Shown here piece after piece: positions 31,650 through 42,302 of a DNA stretch of 64,000 bases. How positions within the stretch are numbered: the first letter of the stretch is position 1; the number at the start of each line of letters is the position of its first letter. The DNA is from Metarhizium brunneum (Eukaryota > Ascomycota > Sordariomycetes > Hypocreales > Clavicipitaceae). Below the pieces are notes generated by a model. The model saw only the letters and a program-made list of their open reading frames with translations. It was not told where the DNA came from and did no database searches. The DNA is taken from assembly GCF_013426205.1 (NCBI RefSeq), contig NC_089423.1, positions 6,386,001 to 6,450,000 on the forward strand, in the 5' to 3' direction. Both the position numbers and the translations under genes were made by a program.

Positions 31650-34600
31650 ATGATATCAGACCAAGAATCTGCTGCGGCGATGGTGCCTGCGGCAGAAAAC
31701 AACTCGGCACGACCCAGCGCTGTCGTCGAGACTCCCGAGGGCAACAATCCGGGCGTTGACGGCTACGACGTCGGGCTCATGGACGACCTTCTCAGCGCTC
31801 TCTCAAGCATCAAGGCCCCAGGATCCTTCGCCTCGTTCGGTGTCCTGCCTCAACCGCCGCCTGCCGGCCTGTTCGTCGACGACGTAGGCGACATTACCAT
31901 GCCCCTGAGCGAGGTGCAAGCCCGCCAGCTGATCGCAAAGGCTCGCCAGGCGCCATACGGCAAGGGGAGCGCCACCATCGTCGACACTGCTGTTCGGAAT
32001 ACGTGGGAGTTGGACTCAGGGCAGTTCAGGTTCCAAAGCCCACATTGGCCGGGCTTCATGCGGCATTTGTGTGCCCAAGTCGCCTTAAATCTAGGCATTA
32101 ATGCCCCCATCACGGCGCAGATTTACAAAATGCTCATCTACGAGAAGGGTGCCATGTTCAAGGCACATACCGAGTACGTTCTCCTAGGATCTCGATAGCC
32201 ATGGTCGCCGTCAGACTGACTGGAAACACTACGCAAGCACCGAGAAGATTCCTGGCATGTTCGGCACCCTCGTCGTTTGCCTGCCGTCAGCCCACCAAGG
32301 CGGAGAGGTAGTTCTCAAGCACTGCGGCCAGAAAAAGGTTTTCAAGACATCTGAGGCCCCTCAGTCCTTCGCCTCGTGGTACTCGGACGTGTCGCACGAG
32401 GTGCTGCCCGTCACCTCGGGCTTCCGATGGGTTCTGACTTACAACCTTGCTCTTCACTTGACTGGGCCTGGTCCGTCGGCAGGCTTACCGCAGTTTGAGA
32501 CGGGAGCGCTCCGTCGCACTCTCAAACGGTGGCTCAGCGAGCCCAAAGAGTCGCGCGAGACCAACTGCGTGTACCACGTGCTCGACCACGACTACACTGA
32601 AGCCAATATTTCGCTAAAGGCGCTGAAGACGCGAGATTTGGCGCAGGTCCATTCCCTGAAGGAGATATCCGGGGAGTTGGCGGTTGATGTGTTCCTCGCA
32701 CTACTAGAAAAGGAGGAGATGGGAAGCTGCGAGCACGACCCCTATGAGGACAGGTACGACGGATTTAGGAGATATAATCGTTCTTACTACGACGACGACG
32801 ACGGTTACGACGACTACAACGATGATGAATCCGGCTATCACCATCTTGAGGAAGTTTTTGAGACGAAGTATGCAGTGAAGACCCTCGTCGACTTGCAGGG
32901 CCGTGTGGTGGCGACGCGTTTGCGCCTCGATGAACAAGACATCCTCCAAGAAGACTGCTTCGAGGACCTTGAAGCGGAAGAGGAGTACGAAGGTATATGG
33001 GAAACTCTGTGTGTCTCTATTGGCTGTTCAATCCCCCTTAGTTCCAGAATTACTGGTAACAGCTGGACGTATTAACGATATTTTCTTTTTCAGGGCCCAA
33101 CGGCGACGCACTGGTATCGAGTGACGGTTCGTCACCCCTTATTCCCCATATTCGCCGTCTCTAGTCACCACTCACTCAAGTATTTAGGCCGCTGTCATCG
33201 TTCCCCGTGATTCGCTCCTGTCCTTTTTTGATACCTACGATATGAATAGATACTGTTCCCCCTATCACAATTTCAAGACACAGGTCCGGTATTTGGCCCG
33301 AGCATGTTTGCAACCACAGCCCCCCAAGTCTTTCATCAATGCGCTGGTAATTTTATCTCAGCAGGCGTGGAACATCCGCCGCACGACCATCGGAGGTTTT
33401 GGCGCACAGGAACCGTGGATCGATGGGGACGGCATACGGGACGTTCTTACGGCTGCCATCCAGCACGGAAAATATAACTTCTTTCAAGAGGCTGCTGGCC
33501 ATCACGAAGGTCTTCTGCCACCAGAGTTCTTTGTCTGGATGCGGCAGTGGTTGCTTACTGGCGATAGCAATACTAATGAACGTTTTAATGTTATTCAAAG
33601 CGGGTATGCTTGCTAGATCATGTGGCCCTTTCGAGAGCTAACTATAGTAGGATATCTGCTGCCATTTCCTCCTATCCTTACTTCGCCGATCAGTTTACCG
33701 CCATCACGAGATTGGTATCCATGTCAAGCGACGATTTGACTCCTGACACCGCTGCTACTCCTGATTATATTCTAGATTGGGCTCGTGGAAAACTCCGCTC
33801 TTGCATGGATGTCTGCGCTTCCGAGTCTCTGGGCCGCGAAGATGGGCCTGCCATGGTGGATCTTGCCTTGTTTTTCAATGATCCCCCGGCCTTTATGTCG
33901 CAAATGTACGTTGTACCAGCTTCCTCGGTTCCTGCTTCGTATAACGCTAACTATTTTCTCAGCATTTCGCCCACGATCGGTCAAAGGCATGATGCCGCGG
34001 CATTCTTTCTTGCATTCCTGGCCCGGCTTCGACAGCAAAGCAAAAATGGTATATTGGCAATGGGAAATGCTATCCAGTTTTACCAGACCAAGGCCAGATC
34101 CTTCATCACTTTGGCGGATTTCACACAAATGCGCGGCGACGCTGGAGGCCAGGCAATTCCAACCAGGATAACACCACACAATTGTGAACAAGCCCAAAAA
34201 TTGGACCGCCGAACAGCCATCAGCTATGAAGTGCTGGCCGATTTCTTCTCAGCCATTATCCAGTCAAGCACAGAAGCAGACGACCTCGTAACGCTATTCG
34301 TTTCCAAACTCGTTGTCAAGGCTCAACAGCTCCCAGCACTTGAATTCCACGCCTTGTGGCTTCCCTTCCTACGCCGTCTTATACCCATTCTTGTCTCCAA
34401 CACTATACCTCTCGACAACCCATATTGTCAACAGCTCTTTTCGGCCCTTCTGCACGCGTACGTCAATAAGTACGTAGGACACAAGCCCGCCGAGAATACA
34501 AGCCTGATACGGCCCGGTGTGCGCTGCCAATGCTCCGACTGTCAGTGGCTGAACAGGTTTCTTGCTGGCACAGAAAGAGTCGGCCGCTTTTCCATAAATA

Positions 34601-35037
34601 AAAAACGACGTATGCACTTGCACCAGCAGCTCGACTCCGGGGGAGTAGACTGTACCCATGAAACGTGGCGGTCGGGTTCACCCCAAACTCTAGTGGTAAC
34701 CAAGACGTTCCGACACAATGAGAAGAGGCTTCTGGACTGGAAATCGCGGTTGATGTTGGCGAAGGAACAGATTCGGAAGTTCGAGCCGCTCCACCTCTCG
34801 CTACTTCTTGGACCGAACTACCTAACTATTGTCAATATGGAGCATCTCTCCGCGGCGCCGGAGCGGGCTCAGGTTCAATCGCCGGCAGTGGTTTCGGGCT
34901 CCTCACGGGCGACAGACCAACCTCGTGGGCCATTGCAGGCAATTAGCTCCGCGAGATTGCCCCCGTCACCCGTGGCTGGAGTGAAGAGGAAGTTGCCTCC
35001 CACAGAGATTGACATTATTGATTTGACTGGAGAGTAG
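31650..35037 (+). CDS. Large 2OG-Fe(II) oxygenase-like nuclear protein
   Basis: Model: exons 31650-32173, 32238-32992, 33042-33055 (14-base microexon), 33094-33126, 33188-33603, 33651-33905 and 33963-35037, about 1023 residues. The double-stranded beta-helix oxygenase motif is present: HTD at 173-175, formed only after removing intron 1; then SHEV with the distal His at about 228, and FRWVLTYNL with the 2OG-binding Arg at about 238. An acidic Asp/Tyr-rich insert follows at about 375-395. A long helical C-terminal region is conserved-looking but unrecognised. The end reads GVKRKLPP then IDIIDLTGE, a likely nuclear localisation signal followed by a SUMO-interaction-type motif. Expected role: Fe2+/2-oxoglutarate-dependent hydroxylation of a protein or nucleic acid in the nucleus. 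The microexon and its 38-base downstream intron are tentative; the intron at 33906-33962 is in frame. Confidence 0.72.
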
Positions 35038-35846
35038 GGTGGCGGCGCAGAACGGCATGGTTTAATAATACCGACTCGTGTAGAATAAAAACCCCTCGCC
35101 AGCTCTTGTTCTTGTTCTTCTTTCTCTTGCCTCCTCTTTATCGCAGCATCCCGTCCGGTGATGGAGTTTGCGCCTGCGTACGGAGTAATGTTCTCCCTTT
35201 GTTGGCATTGCGGGTTTGTATGTATACTGGACCTGATGCCCAGCTGCTGGATACCATTGGGATGGGCAATTAGTACACGACATGTTTAATAACTCTCTCA
35301 CATATTAATACCTTGCCTGCATTAAGTTCGGCAAACTTGGGGATTTAAATAAGTGTGGCGCTGTGTAAGCAATTAAACAGTTAATGTTACCTGATAAGGG
35401 GGCCCTCACAGAAGTACGGGGTATATCACACAAAATATGTACGGAGTACAGGCCTGTTTCTTTAATTTTTTGTGTGACAGTTGAAATTACGGTCAAGCGA
35501 AAGGAATGTACGTATTGACCTAACCCCGCTCCTTTCCACATTACACACCATATATTTTATAAGAGGATTAGTACTCTTTACTAGGGTCTGTATTCCTTTT
35601 ATTCTCCTCGTATCGCCTTATCAGCCCGGGCAGGCTCCTCGATTTCTCTCGGAAAAAAATACAGGGTCCACTTTAACAGCTGTTAGTGAATAACCTGCCA
35701 GCTGGCCCACTTACTGATGTCATACATGGCTAAACTTTCAGGGTCTGAATTAGGGTTCAACCGCTGACAGCCAGCTTGGTCTGAAGATTTCTGTCAGGCC
35801 ATTTCGTCTATGCACCCATCGGAAAAACTCGAAAGCCAGCAATAGA
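35038..35846. other. Intergenic region with TACGGAGTA words
   Basis: No gene is seen. The word TACGGAGTA occurs at 35179-35187 and 35440-35448. The 3' end of the oxygenase gene has AATAAAA near 35083-35089, a plausible poly(A) signal. Confidence 0.4.
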
Positions 35847-36899
35847 ATGAAACAGCCCAAATCATCTCGACGTCGTGATGACCCCTTCGGAATGGAACCC
35901 CCAGACTGGTACTATCGAGTGTCGCTCGCCTGCGACCTAGAGGGCCGGGAGGTTAGAGGAAGTGACTTTGACGAGGACATCTCAGAACTGGGAGAGGGTG
36001 AGGGCGACAGCGAAGGTAGTGGCTCAGACGTTGCAGGCGAAGGTGACGGTGAGGATGGATGCGAATGCGGCAGTGAGGATGAATGCGAATGCGACTCCGG
36101 GGAGGATGACGACGAGGAATCGGAACACTCGTATACAGGAAGCGATGCCGACAACTACTATGATTTAAAGCGCCAACGCATAGCCCGGAAGATACACTTA
36201 CGAGACGAAAAGGAACAAGTGCCGGAAAACCCAATAGTCTACCCAGCCTATGAGGCTATTCTAAAGGCCCAGAACGAGCGAGGCTGCCCTGAGAATGAAG
36301 ACCGGGCGGAAGAGGCTCGTGGCGAACAGATAGTCTACACAGCCTATGAGGCTATGCTGGAAGCCCAGAAAAGGGGAGGCTGCCCTAAGCTAAAACCCAT
36401 CTTTAACCAGATGTTTACGTTATATTCCGTCGATTTCCACGACTATTGTTCCCATGAGTGGTTCTTCAGGACGCCATACGTCGAGTTCAGGGCTCTCTGC
36501 CCGCCGGACTGGGACTGGGACGATGATTTATTAGATCCAGCGGAGACCAAGGCTCATGGCCACATATACTTGGATTCTGATTCTGTCAGCGAATTTGCAG
36601 CCTTTTGGCCTCCAAGAAGGGCTGGCCAGCTAATGATACCATTACTATATGGACCGGAGGAATGCGACCCCATCATTCAATTCATTAGTGATGAATACTT
36701 CATCATGACCGTTAGAACTGATTTGGACATTGTCGCAAATCGTATTCGCATTCGCAATCCCGAGGCCACAAATATACCTGATGTCTTTCACTTTGTGGGC
36801 ATTAGAGACCGCCAATATGACAAATGTGGCTCCAATTACAGATTTGACTCTTGGCTCATTGGATCGAACAAGCTACAAGCGGGAAGAAATGGAGAATAG
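35847..36899 (+). CDS. Acidic hypothetical protein with internal repeat
   Basis: An open frame of 350 residues starting MKQPKSSRRRDDPFG. I do not recognise the family. Residues about 40-100 are strongly acidic (Glu, Asp, Gly, Ser) with repeated ECECGSEDE-like words. Residues about 130-150 and 162-181 are two copies of a VYxAYEAxLxAQ...GCP unit, spaced 32 residues apart. The C-terminal 170 residues look globular, with many Trp, Tyr and Phe (SHEWFFRTPYVEF, FAAFWPPRRAGQ, FHFVGIRDRQYD). No signal peptide or membrane segment is present. No convincing intron was needed, though the end could be altered by splicing. The codon pattern and the globular C-terminus favour a real gene. An acidic N-terminus might bind nucleic-acid-binding proteins or histones, but this is only a guess. 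Confidence 0.55.
   Translation: MKQPKSSRRRDDPFGMEPPDWYYRVSLACDLEGREVRGSDFDEDISELGEGEGDSEGSGSDVAGEGDGEDGCECGSEDECECDSGEDDDEESEHSYTGSDADNYYDLKRQRIARKIHLRDEKEQVPENPIVYPAYEAILKAQNERGCPENEDRAEEARGEQIVYTAYEAMLEAQKRGGCPKLKPIFNQMFTLYSVDFHDYCSHEWFFRTPYVEFRALCPPDWDWDDDLLDPAETKAHGHIYLDSDSVSEFAAFWPPRRAGQLMIPLLYGPEECDPIIQFISDEYFIMTVRTDLDIVANRIRIRNPEATNIPDVFHFVGIRDRQYDKCGSNYRFDSWLIGSNKLQAGRNGE
36234..36386 (+). repeat. Two-copy direct repeat inside the acidic protein gene
   Basis: Copies at 36234-36290 and 36330-36386 are offset by 96 bases (32 codons), so the repeat keeps the reading frame. Both encode the VYxAYEAxLxAQ...GCP unit. The copies differ at many bases, so the duplication is not recent. Confidence 0.75.
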
Positions 36900-36918
36900 C
36901 CGGTTTTTGATTGATTGA

Positions 36919-37370
36919 ATGAATTGTTTTCAGTCTGGAGAGAAGAAAGCCGGTCTAAGGGATCTGCACGCTCCCTGTCACCCCGTGACTCTGTTTTTTC
37001 GATGTTTGAAAGCACCCCGAGATATTCGCATAGTGGCGTCAACTGCCACCGATTTTAGCGGTTACAACCGTGGCATTTGGCTTCATTACACAGACGGCAG
37101 CTGGGACCTCTCCGATCTCAAACGAACCACAGTTTCCCGTTCGACGCCATCGGAAAGTTCCACCGCACACCCTCTTCGGCAAAGCTCTTCCGGAGACACC
37201 CATCTTGATTGAGCTCCGCGACGGACTGTTTTCGGCAATAGCCCTTCCAAAAACGTTGGGTATACTCAGCCATCATATGTCTAGCACGCGGTGGCTGGGC
37301 TGGTCGTTGATGCCTTTGCGCAAAGCCTCTACGAGATTATGGCCGCTGCTGCCGGCATAACGTGCCAATA
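36919..37370 (+). pseudogene. Possible decayed coding segment
   Basis: Just downstream of the acidic protein gene, three plus-strand frames each give a short protein-like stretch: DFSGYNRGIWLHYTDGSW (about 37050-37105), FPFDAIGKFHRT (about 37135-37170) and GKALPETPILIELRDG (about 37180-37230). They follow one another in changing frames, as expected of a gene broken by small indels. No family is identified, and no intact frame longer than about 97 codons exists. It may instead be a spliced tail of the upstream gene or chance. Confidence 0.3.
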
Positions 37371-39579
37371 TTTCAAAATGACGTTTCCGCCTAGGCCTTA
37401 GATAAGCACTTAATTTTCCTGAGAAAAGATGGCTTCAAAACATTTCAAGAATATTTTAATTCTTTCCTTATATTATTTGCTGAAAATATATAAAGTCAAG
37501 TCGGTACAATACTCAAAAACCTAGTTGTGGCGCTGATGCCTTGTGCGCAATTTTCATCTCTCTCGCAGCTTGCTCGTCTCGACGGCAGTCCGTGGTGTCT
37601 CAACGTGTAACTTGGACGAATGGCACTGCGAATCTTGCACAATTTTGTTGTTCGTGGTTGCCATCAATGCTCTTCGGCAATCGCGGAGGAGAAATGTCGC
37701 AAGACTGCAGCTGAAGGGACGAGGCGGAAAGGCGTCAAACTTTGCCCTCTCAAATGGTTTAACCGCCCAAGCCTAGTGAGCACGATAGAGTTTTGCGGCT
37801 GAATAACTCTTATCGACTATTGTATTTTTCAGAAACATATGCTACGCATGCTCAAGCTTGGCTGCTCCCTCGGAAATGCCTCGCAACCGGTGTCACATTA
37901 TCATGAAAACAGAGGCGACTTGGCACCACTGACGCTGCGGGAACGCATACAATACAGCAGGACATGGAATATCATGGTTGACCACAGAGCGTAACCTGGA
38001 TAGAGACAAAAGTTGCGCTTTGAGCCCGACCTTTGTCTTGGCAGCACCTACATCACCGGTTGCCTGCCGTAGCAAATCTCATGGCACGTGTAAAAGCATT
38101 CCTTTGTGCACATTTGAAACAATCAATGTCATCATCCAGGTAGTGTTACCATCTGCGACACGTATTTCTTACATATTGTTCATTATATCTTTTGCAAATA
38201 CGTCGTTATTCCACATCGAGTCTCACTACACCTAATGCCTCTGGCTTAATTCGACCCCGGCGGTCGGTCTCATCCCTGCCGTCTTTGCTGCCGCAAGCTC
38301 ATCCTTCACTACAACATGTGTTGAGCAGTCCCTGTGGCTCAAACTCGGCCCAAGGAGAGCCAGCGATCCCCTGACGATGGGAGAGACGCACAGTCAGGGG
38401 TGCTGGTGAGAAACGAGTGATGTTCCGCAAGGCTTCGAGTGCGGGTAAAAATGAAGTAATATATAACGTAGTAGCAACGGAAACAAGGTTATGTGTAAGT
38501 TGGAAGCAATTTGTACGTCTTATTACCGTAGCCGCTCAAATTATATTTATTTCAGCATGAGCAACTTGGAAGGAAATGGAGATGAGTGGTTCGAGGATTA
38601 TTGTCAAATTATGCTTTTCCTGTTGTGCAGCAGCTGTGGCGAGCTTTTGCTCTCGCATTAGTACAGTGGCAAGAGCTATTTTCAGGTTTATTTCTTCTCA
38701 TAAGAAAGCTTACAAGCCCCGGAATGACCAGCTTGAGTCATGTCTTACATAGCAAGAAGACGAAGCAAAAGGCCAAGGACTTGGCTGCGTGGCAATCAAC
38801 AATGGTGCCGGTAGTCAGCACCACTTCATTTTGCTAAAGAAGCCTTGGATAATGTTAGTGAATCTATCTATCCAGAGGTAATTCTATGAGCAAATGGAAC
38901 ATGCGGTCAACGAGGGGCGCTGTCGGGTAAGACTGTCTCTGTTGGTTGAGCAAGCAGACTTGACGTACTTGCTAGATAGTATAAAATCATTCATATTACT
39001 AGTTGAAGAGGCTGGTTAGCGACCTAATGAGACCATATGGCTGGGAAGTATTCTCAACTCAAGATAAATGGCATGACTCTTTGAAGGATGGAAACAATCA
39101 TTGAATTCTACAAAAGAAACTTGGTTAATAAGGCGTCTCATGGCGTGATGCACACGTATTGCCTAGGTAGGATATATATATTTTAGGGCTCTCTGGGGTC
39201 TGGTTACTTCTGCTACCTAAATGGATTATTGTTTCGCTCTCAAGTCAAATAATATCACAATCTACTATCTATATATAGTGTCTGTAATATTAGTTACTCC
39301 TTAACAAAACATGAATCATGACAAACCTGGTTTCCTTTTTCAAAACTGAAAGAGTTCTTAATCAATGGCTGCTTAAATATAAGCAAGTTCCAAGACTTGG
39401 TGAGTTACCCCAAGTAGCGCATAAGCTAACCCAAGTAACATTTACTACAGAGATAATCCAAGACTTGTACGCATCTCTGCATGATAGACAAGGTATAACT
39501 GTTGCTTTCCCAACTAATGTGTTTTCCCTCTTGGGAAAGCCCAATAAGTAAGAATTACCACGCTCACCATAACAACGAC
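37371..39579. other. AT-rich intergenic region, 2.2 kb
   Basis: No gene is seen. AT-rich stretches occur at about 37430-37510 and 39160-39320. It lies just outside the candidate phosphonate cluster and may mark its left border. Confidence 0.45.
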
Positions 39580-41608
39580 TTAATCTTGACGCTGTTCTTG
39601 GCCTCTCACAGCCTGCAGGATACCGGATACACCTGGTCTTGGCATCATGGTTGAATCGTCTGACGGACTCTCCTCATCCGTCTCCTTGGGTTCTTGTTTC
39701 TCTGCGTCGCCTGTAAGAACCACGTCGGCGACAAAGAAGCTGGCGAGTAGGCACACAGCCATAAGGGGCACTAGCACGATGAAGACGACTCGAAATCCTT
39801 GCATGCGCGCGTTCAAGATGTCCGACTCGAAGCGCTCCGTGCCCGTCTCGCCTATGCGCCACGTACCGTTCAAGACACGCACGCGAAGCGAGTCTGGCAC
39901 CGAGCGACGCAAGGCCTTGTCCAATACCGCGTAATATGCAGATGTCGACACGGCGACTCCAAAGACACTGCCCAGCGATCGTAGAACATTGCGAGTTCCC
40001 GTGGCGACGGCACGATCCTCATCCCTACAGTTGGCTTGCAGCGCCACAAGACCTTTGTAGCCGTCAGTAATCAAGACTGGCCAAGAGCAGGGAGTCATGC
40101 AAGAAAAGTCTCTTGTATGCTATCGATCTGTCAAAATATAACCCCGAAAGGCCTGCGCAACGTACCCGGTTGGTGTACCCAACCCACGCCGGCTCCCTCA
40201 ATGGCCAGAACAACTACATAGGTGCCTGTGGAAGTGTGTAGATTAAACAAGAGCTGTAGGCCACACCCAAGTGTCCAAAGCAGGAATCCCGTGCGTAGGA
40301 CAGGGCTGTATCTGCGGCGCCAAAATGTAAGCACGAGTCTGCAGCAATTCTTCAAGCCCCCAGCTCACCTGGCCAGTTTAGACATGACCGGCCCAGAAGC
40401 GGCGCCGGCCAGGCCTTGCGCGAGGAGAAATGGCAGAATAATCGTGGCGCTCTGCAAGGCCGTATAGCCGCGGACTGTCTGGAGATGAAGAGGTATAAAG
40501 TACTGGGTCGCCTGCCAAACGAAGTCATGAAGTATGCCCATAACAAGGAGGAGCGAAGACGATCTATGTCTAAAAAGGCGCAGCGGGATAATGGGCATCT
40601 TGGCCACAAAAGCCTCGATGGCGATGAATCCAACCACCAAAACAACACCCACCGTCAGTGTCGAGATGGTCTCAGCACTATCCCAGGGCCACATGCTCCC
40701 CCCCGAGTTTAGAGGTATCTAAGCGGAGTCTTTAGCTTGATGTAGTCACGACTCACTACTCTATCAGGAGAGCTCACCATGATCAGCACGATTCCCGCGA
40801 CGGAAACCACCACGCCCAGCCAGTCAATCTTGCCCACCTTGTCCTTCCAGTTTCCAGACACGGGCTTGAGCGGCAAGAGAAACACGAGGAGGCCGAAACA
40901 GCACGCGGCGGCAATGGAAGGCACCCAAAACACCCATCTCCAGCCACCGGCGCCCGTTTGTATCAGGCCACCGGCCACAAAGGGCCCCGAGGCGGCGCCG
41001 GTGCCGATGGCGAGGCTGATGATGCCCTGGTACTTTCCGCGCGACCGGAGGCTGACCAGGTCGCTGACGATAATGGCAACCAGGGAGCTGATTCCGCCTC
41101 CGCCGATGCCAACTACGGCCCGGGACGTATACAGCCAGATGGGCGTCTGGGCGAATCCGCAGAGAATGTCGCCGACGATGATGCAGCCGACGGAAAACAA
41201 CAGGATGGGTTTGCGGCCAATGATGTCCGATATCCGGCCGTAAAGGGGCTGGCAGGACGTCTGGCCCAAGAGGTAGGCTGTCCCGACCCAGGTGATGCCC
41301 GGGCCGGCATGCAGGGCATCGGATATAGTTGGCAGAGACGTGGTGACGGCGTTCATGTCTAGATAGGAGATGAAGTAGCACAGACAGAGGCAGAGATAGG
41401 CGGCCATCAGTCGCGGAAACGGCAACCGCTGCGTCTGATCATCGAGCTGGTCAGGGCCAGAGCCGCATGGCAAGGTGAGCGTCGACGAGCTCTGCGTCTC
41501 ATCGCCGTCGGATCCGACAGATTGCGTCTCTGGGTCAAGAGTTTGGTAACCGCTCGAGACGCGGGCCTCGTCCTGGGTCAAGAGAGGTCCGGTTTTGGTT
41601 GATCTCAT
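39580..41608 (-). CDS. MFS multidrug transporter, DHA2-like
   Basis: Four exons, 40778-41608, 40369-40718, 40166-40311 and 39580-40052, give 599 residues. It is a proton-driven exporter of the major facilitator superfamily. Seen: a hydrophilic N-terminus of about 70 residues, the first helix LMAAYLCLCLCYFISYLDMNAV, motif A GRISDIIGRKP, and an ISSLVAIIVSDL helix. The second half has QATQYFIPLHLQTVRGYTAL and GAGVGWVHQPGLVALQA, then the cytosol-facing DRAVATGTRNVLRSLGSVFG that is typical of 14-helix DHA2 drug exporters. The C-terminal tail is acidic. Introns have correct phases; the third is 113 bases. It lies next to the PEP-mutase-like gene on the same strand and is the natural exporter for a product of that cluster, though the substrate is unknown. 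Confidence 0.88.
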
Positions 41609-42302
41609 GCTGGCAATCTGATTTGCTTGGAAACAGAAGACAGGGTAAACGAATTTCTGACGACATGTTTGCTTCGACTCTCAAGGCGCTTGAGCTGCCC
41701 GTGTTAAATGCTGCTTATTAGTCGGCCAAGCTGATGATTCATGCGGGGACAACAACACCGTTCATCTACATGAATAAAAGTCAGCAAGGATTCCCCGGAT
41801 GCCCAACTACTTCGGAGTCCGTGATGGCCGAGAAACAGGCGTGTCTGTCACGGAAGCCCCGGTCACGTCTTACCATGGCACCGGGTCACACGACAAATAA
41901 CCAGATTTGTCGCATGCGGAGCGGGTTGCAACCTTTTGCACGCGCCCATGCTGACCCTGCAGGTTGCATGGGGTAATGCAAGATTATCCTTTCCGTATGA
42001 GGAATGTGGTCGAGTGACGAATACTAGCTCTTATATGGGGATATTCATCTCACGACAGCCACATTGATGCGTTGTAAACGTCCGGACTGGTATTACGACC
42101 GACGGCAAACACCGGGAATGCTTACAGGGGCGGTGCAAAATCATTATTGTACCGGCTTCTTCAGCAGCATGTAGGTTTATTTTCAAAAACAGCGGTGAAT
42201 CTAGATCAACGCCATGCCCCCATCTTCCGATGCTACAACCTTGCATCCATCGTAGCCACGTACAGCCAAACCTCAGCCGCCACATGAGCCATATGCGCAA
42301 AA
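41609..42302. other. Spacer between MFS and PEP-mutase-like genes
   Basis: About 0.7 kb containing the MFS promoter and the mutase gene 3' end. No gene is seen. Confidence 0.4.

Noticed and set aside
39318..39551. Short plus-strand open frame beginning MTNLVSFFKTERV
   Set aside because: It is AT-rich, 77 codons and without homologous features or a supporting promoter; treated as chance.
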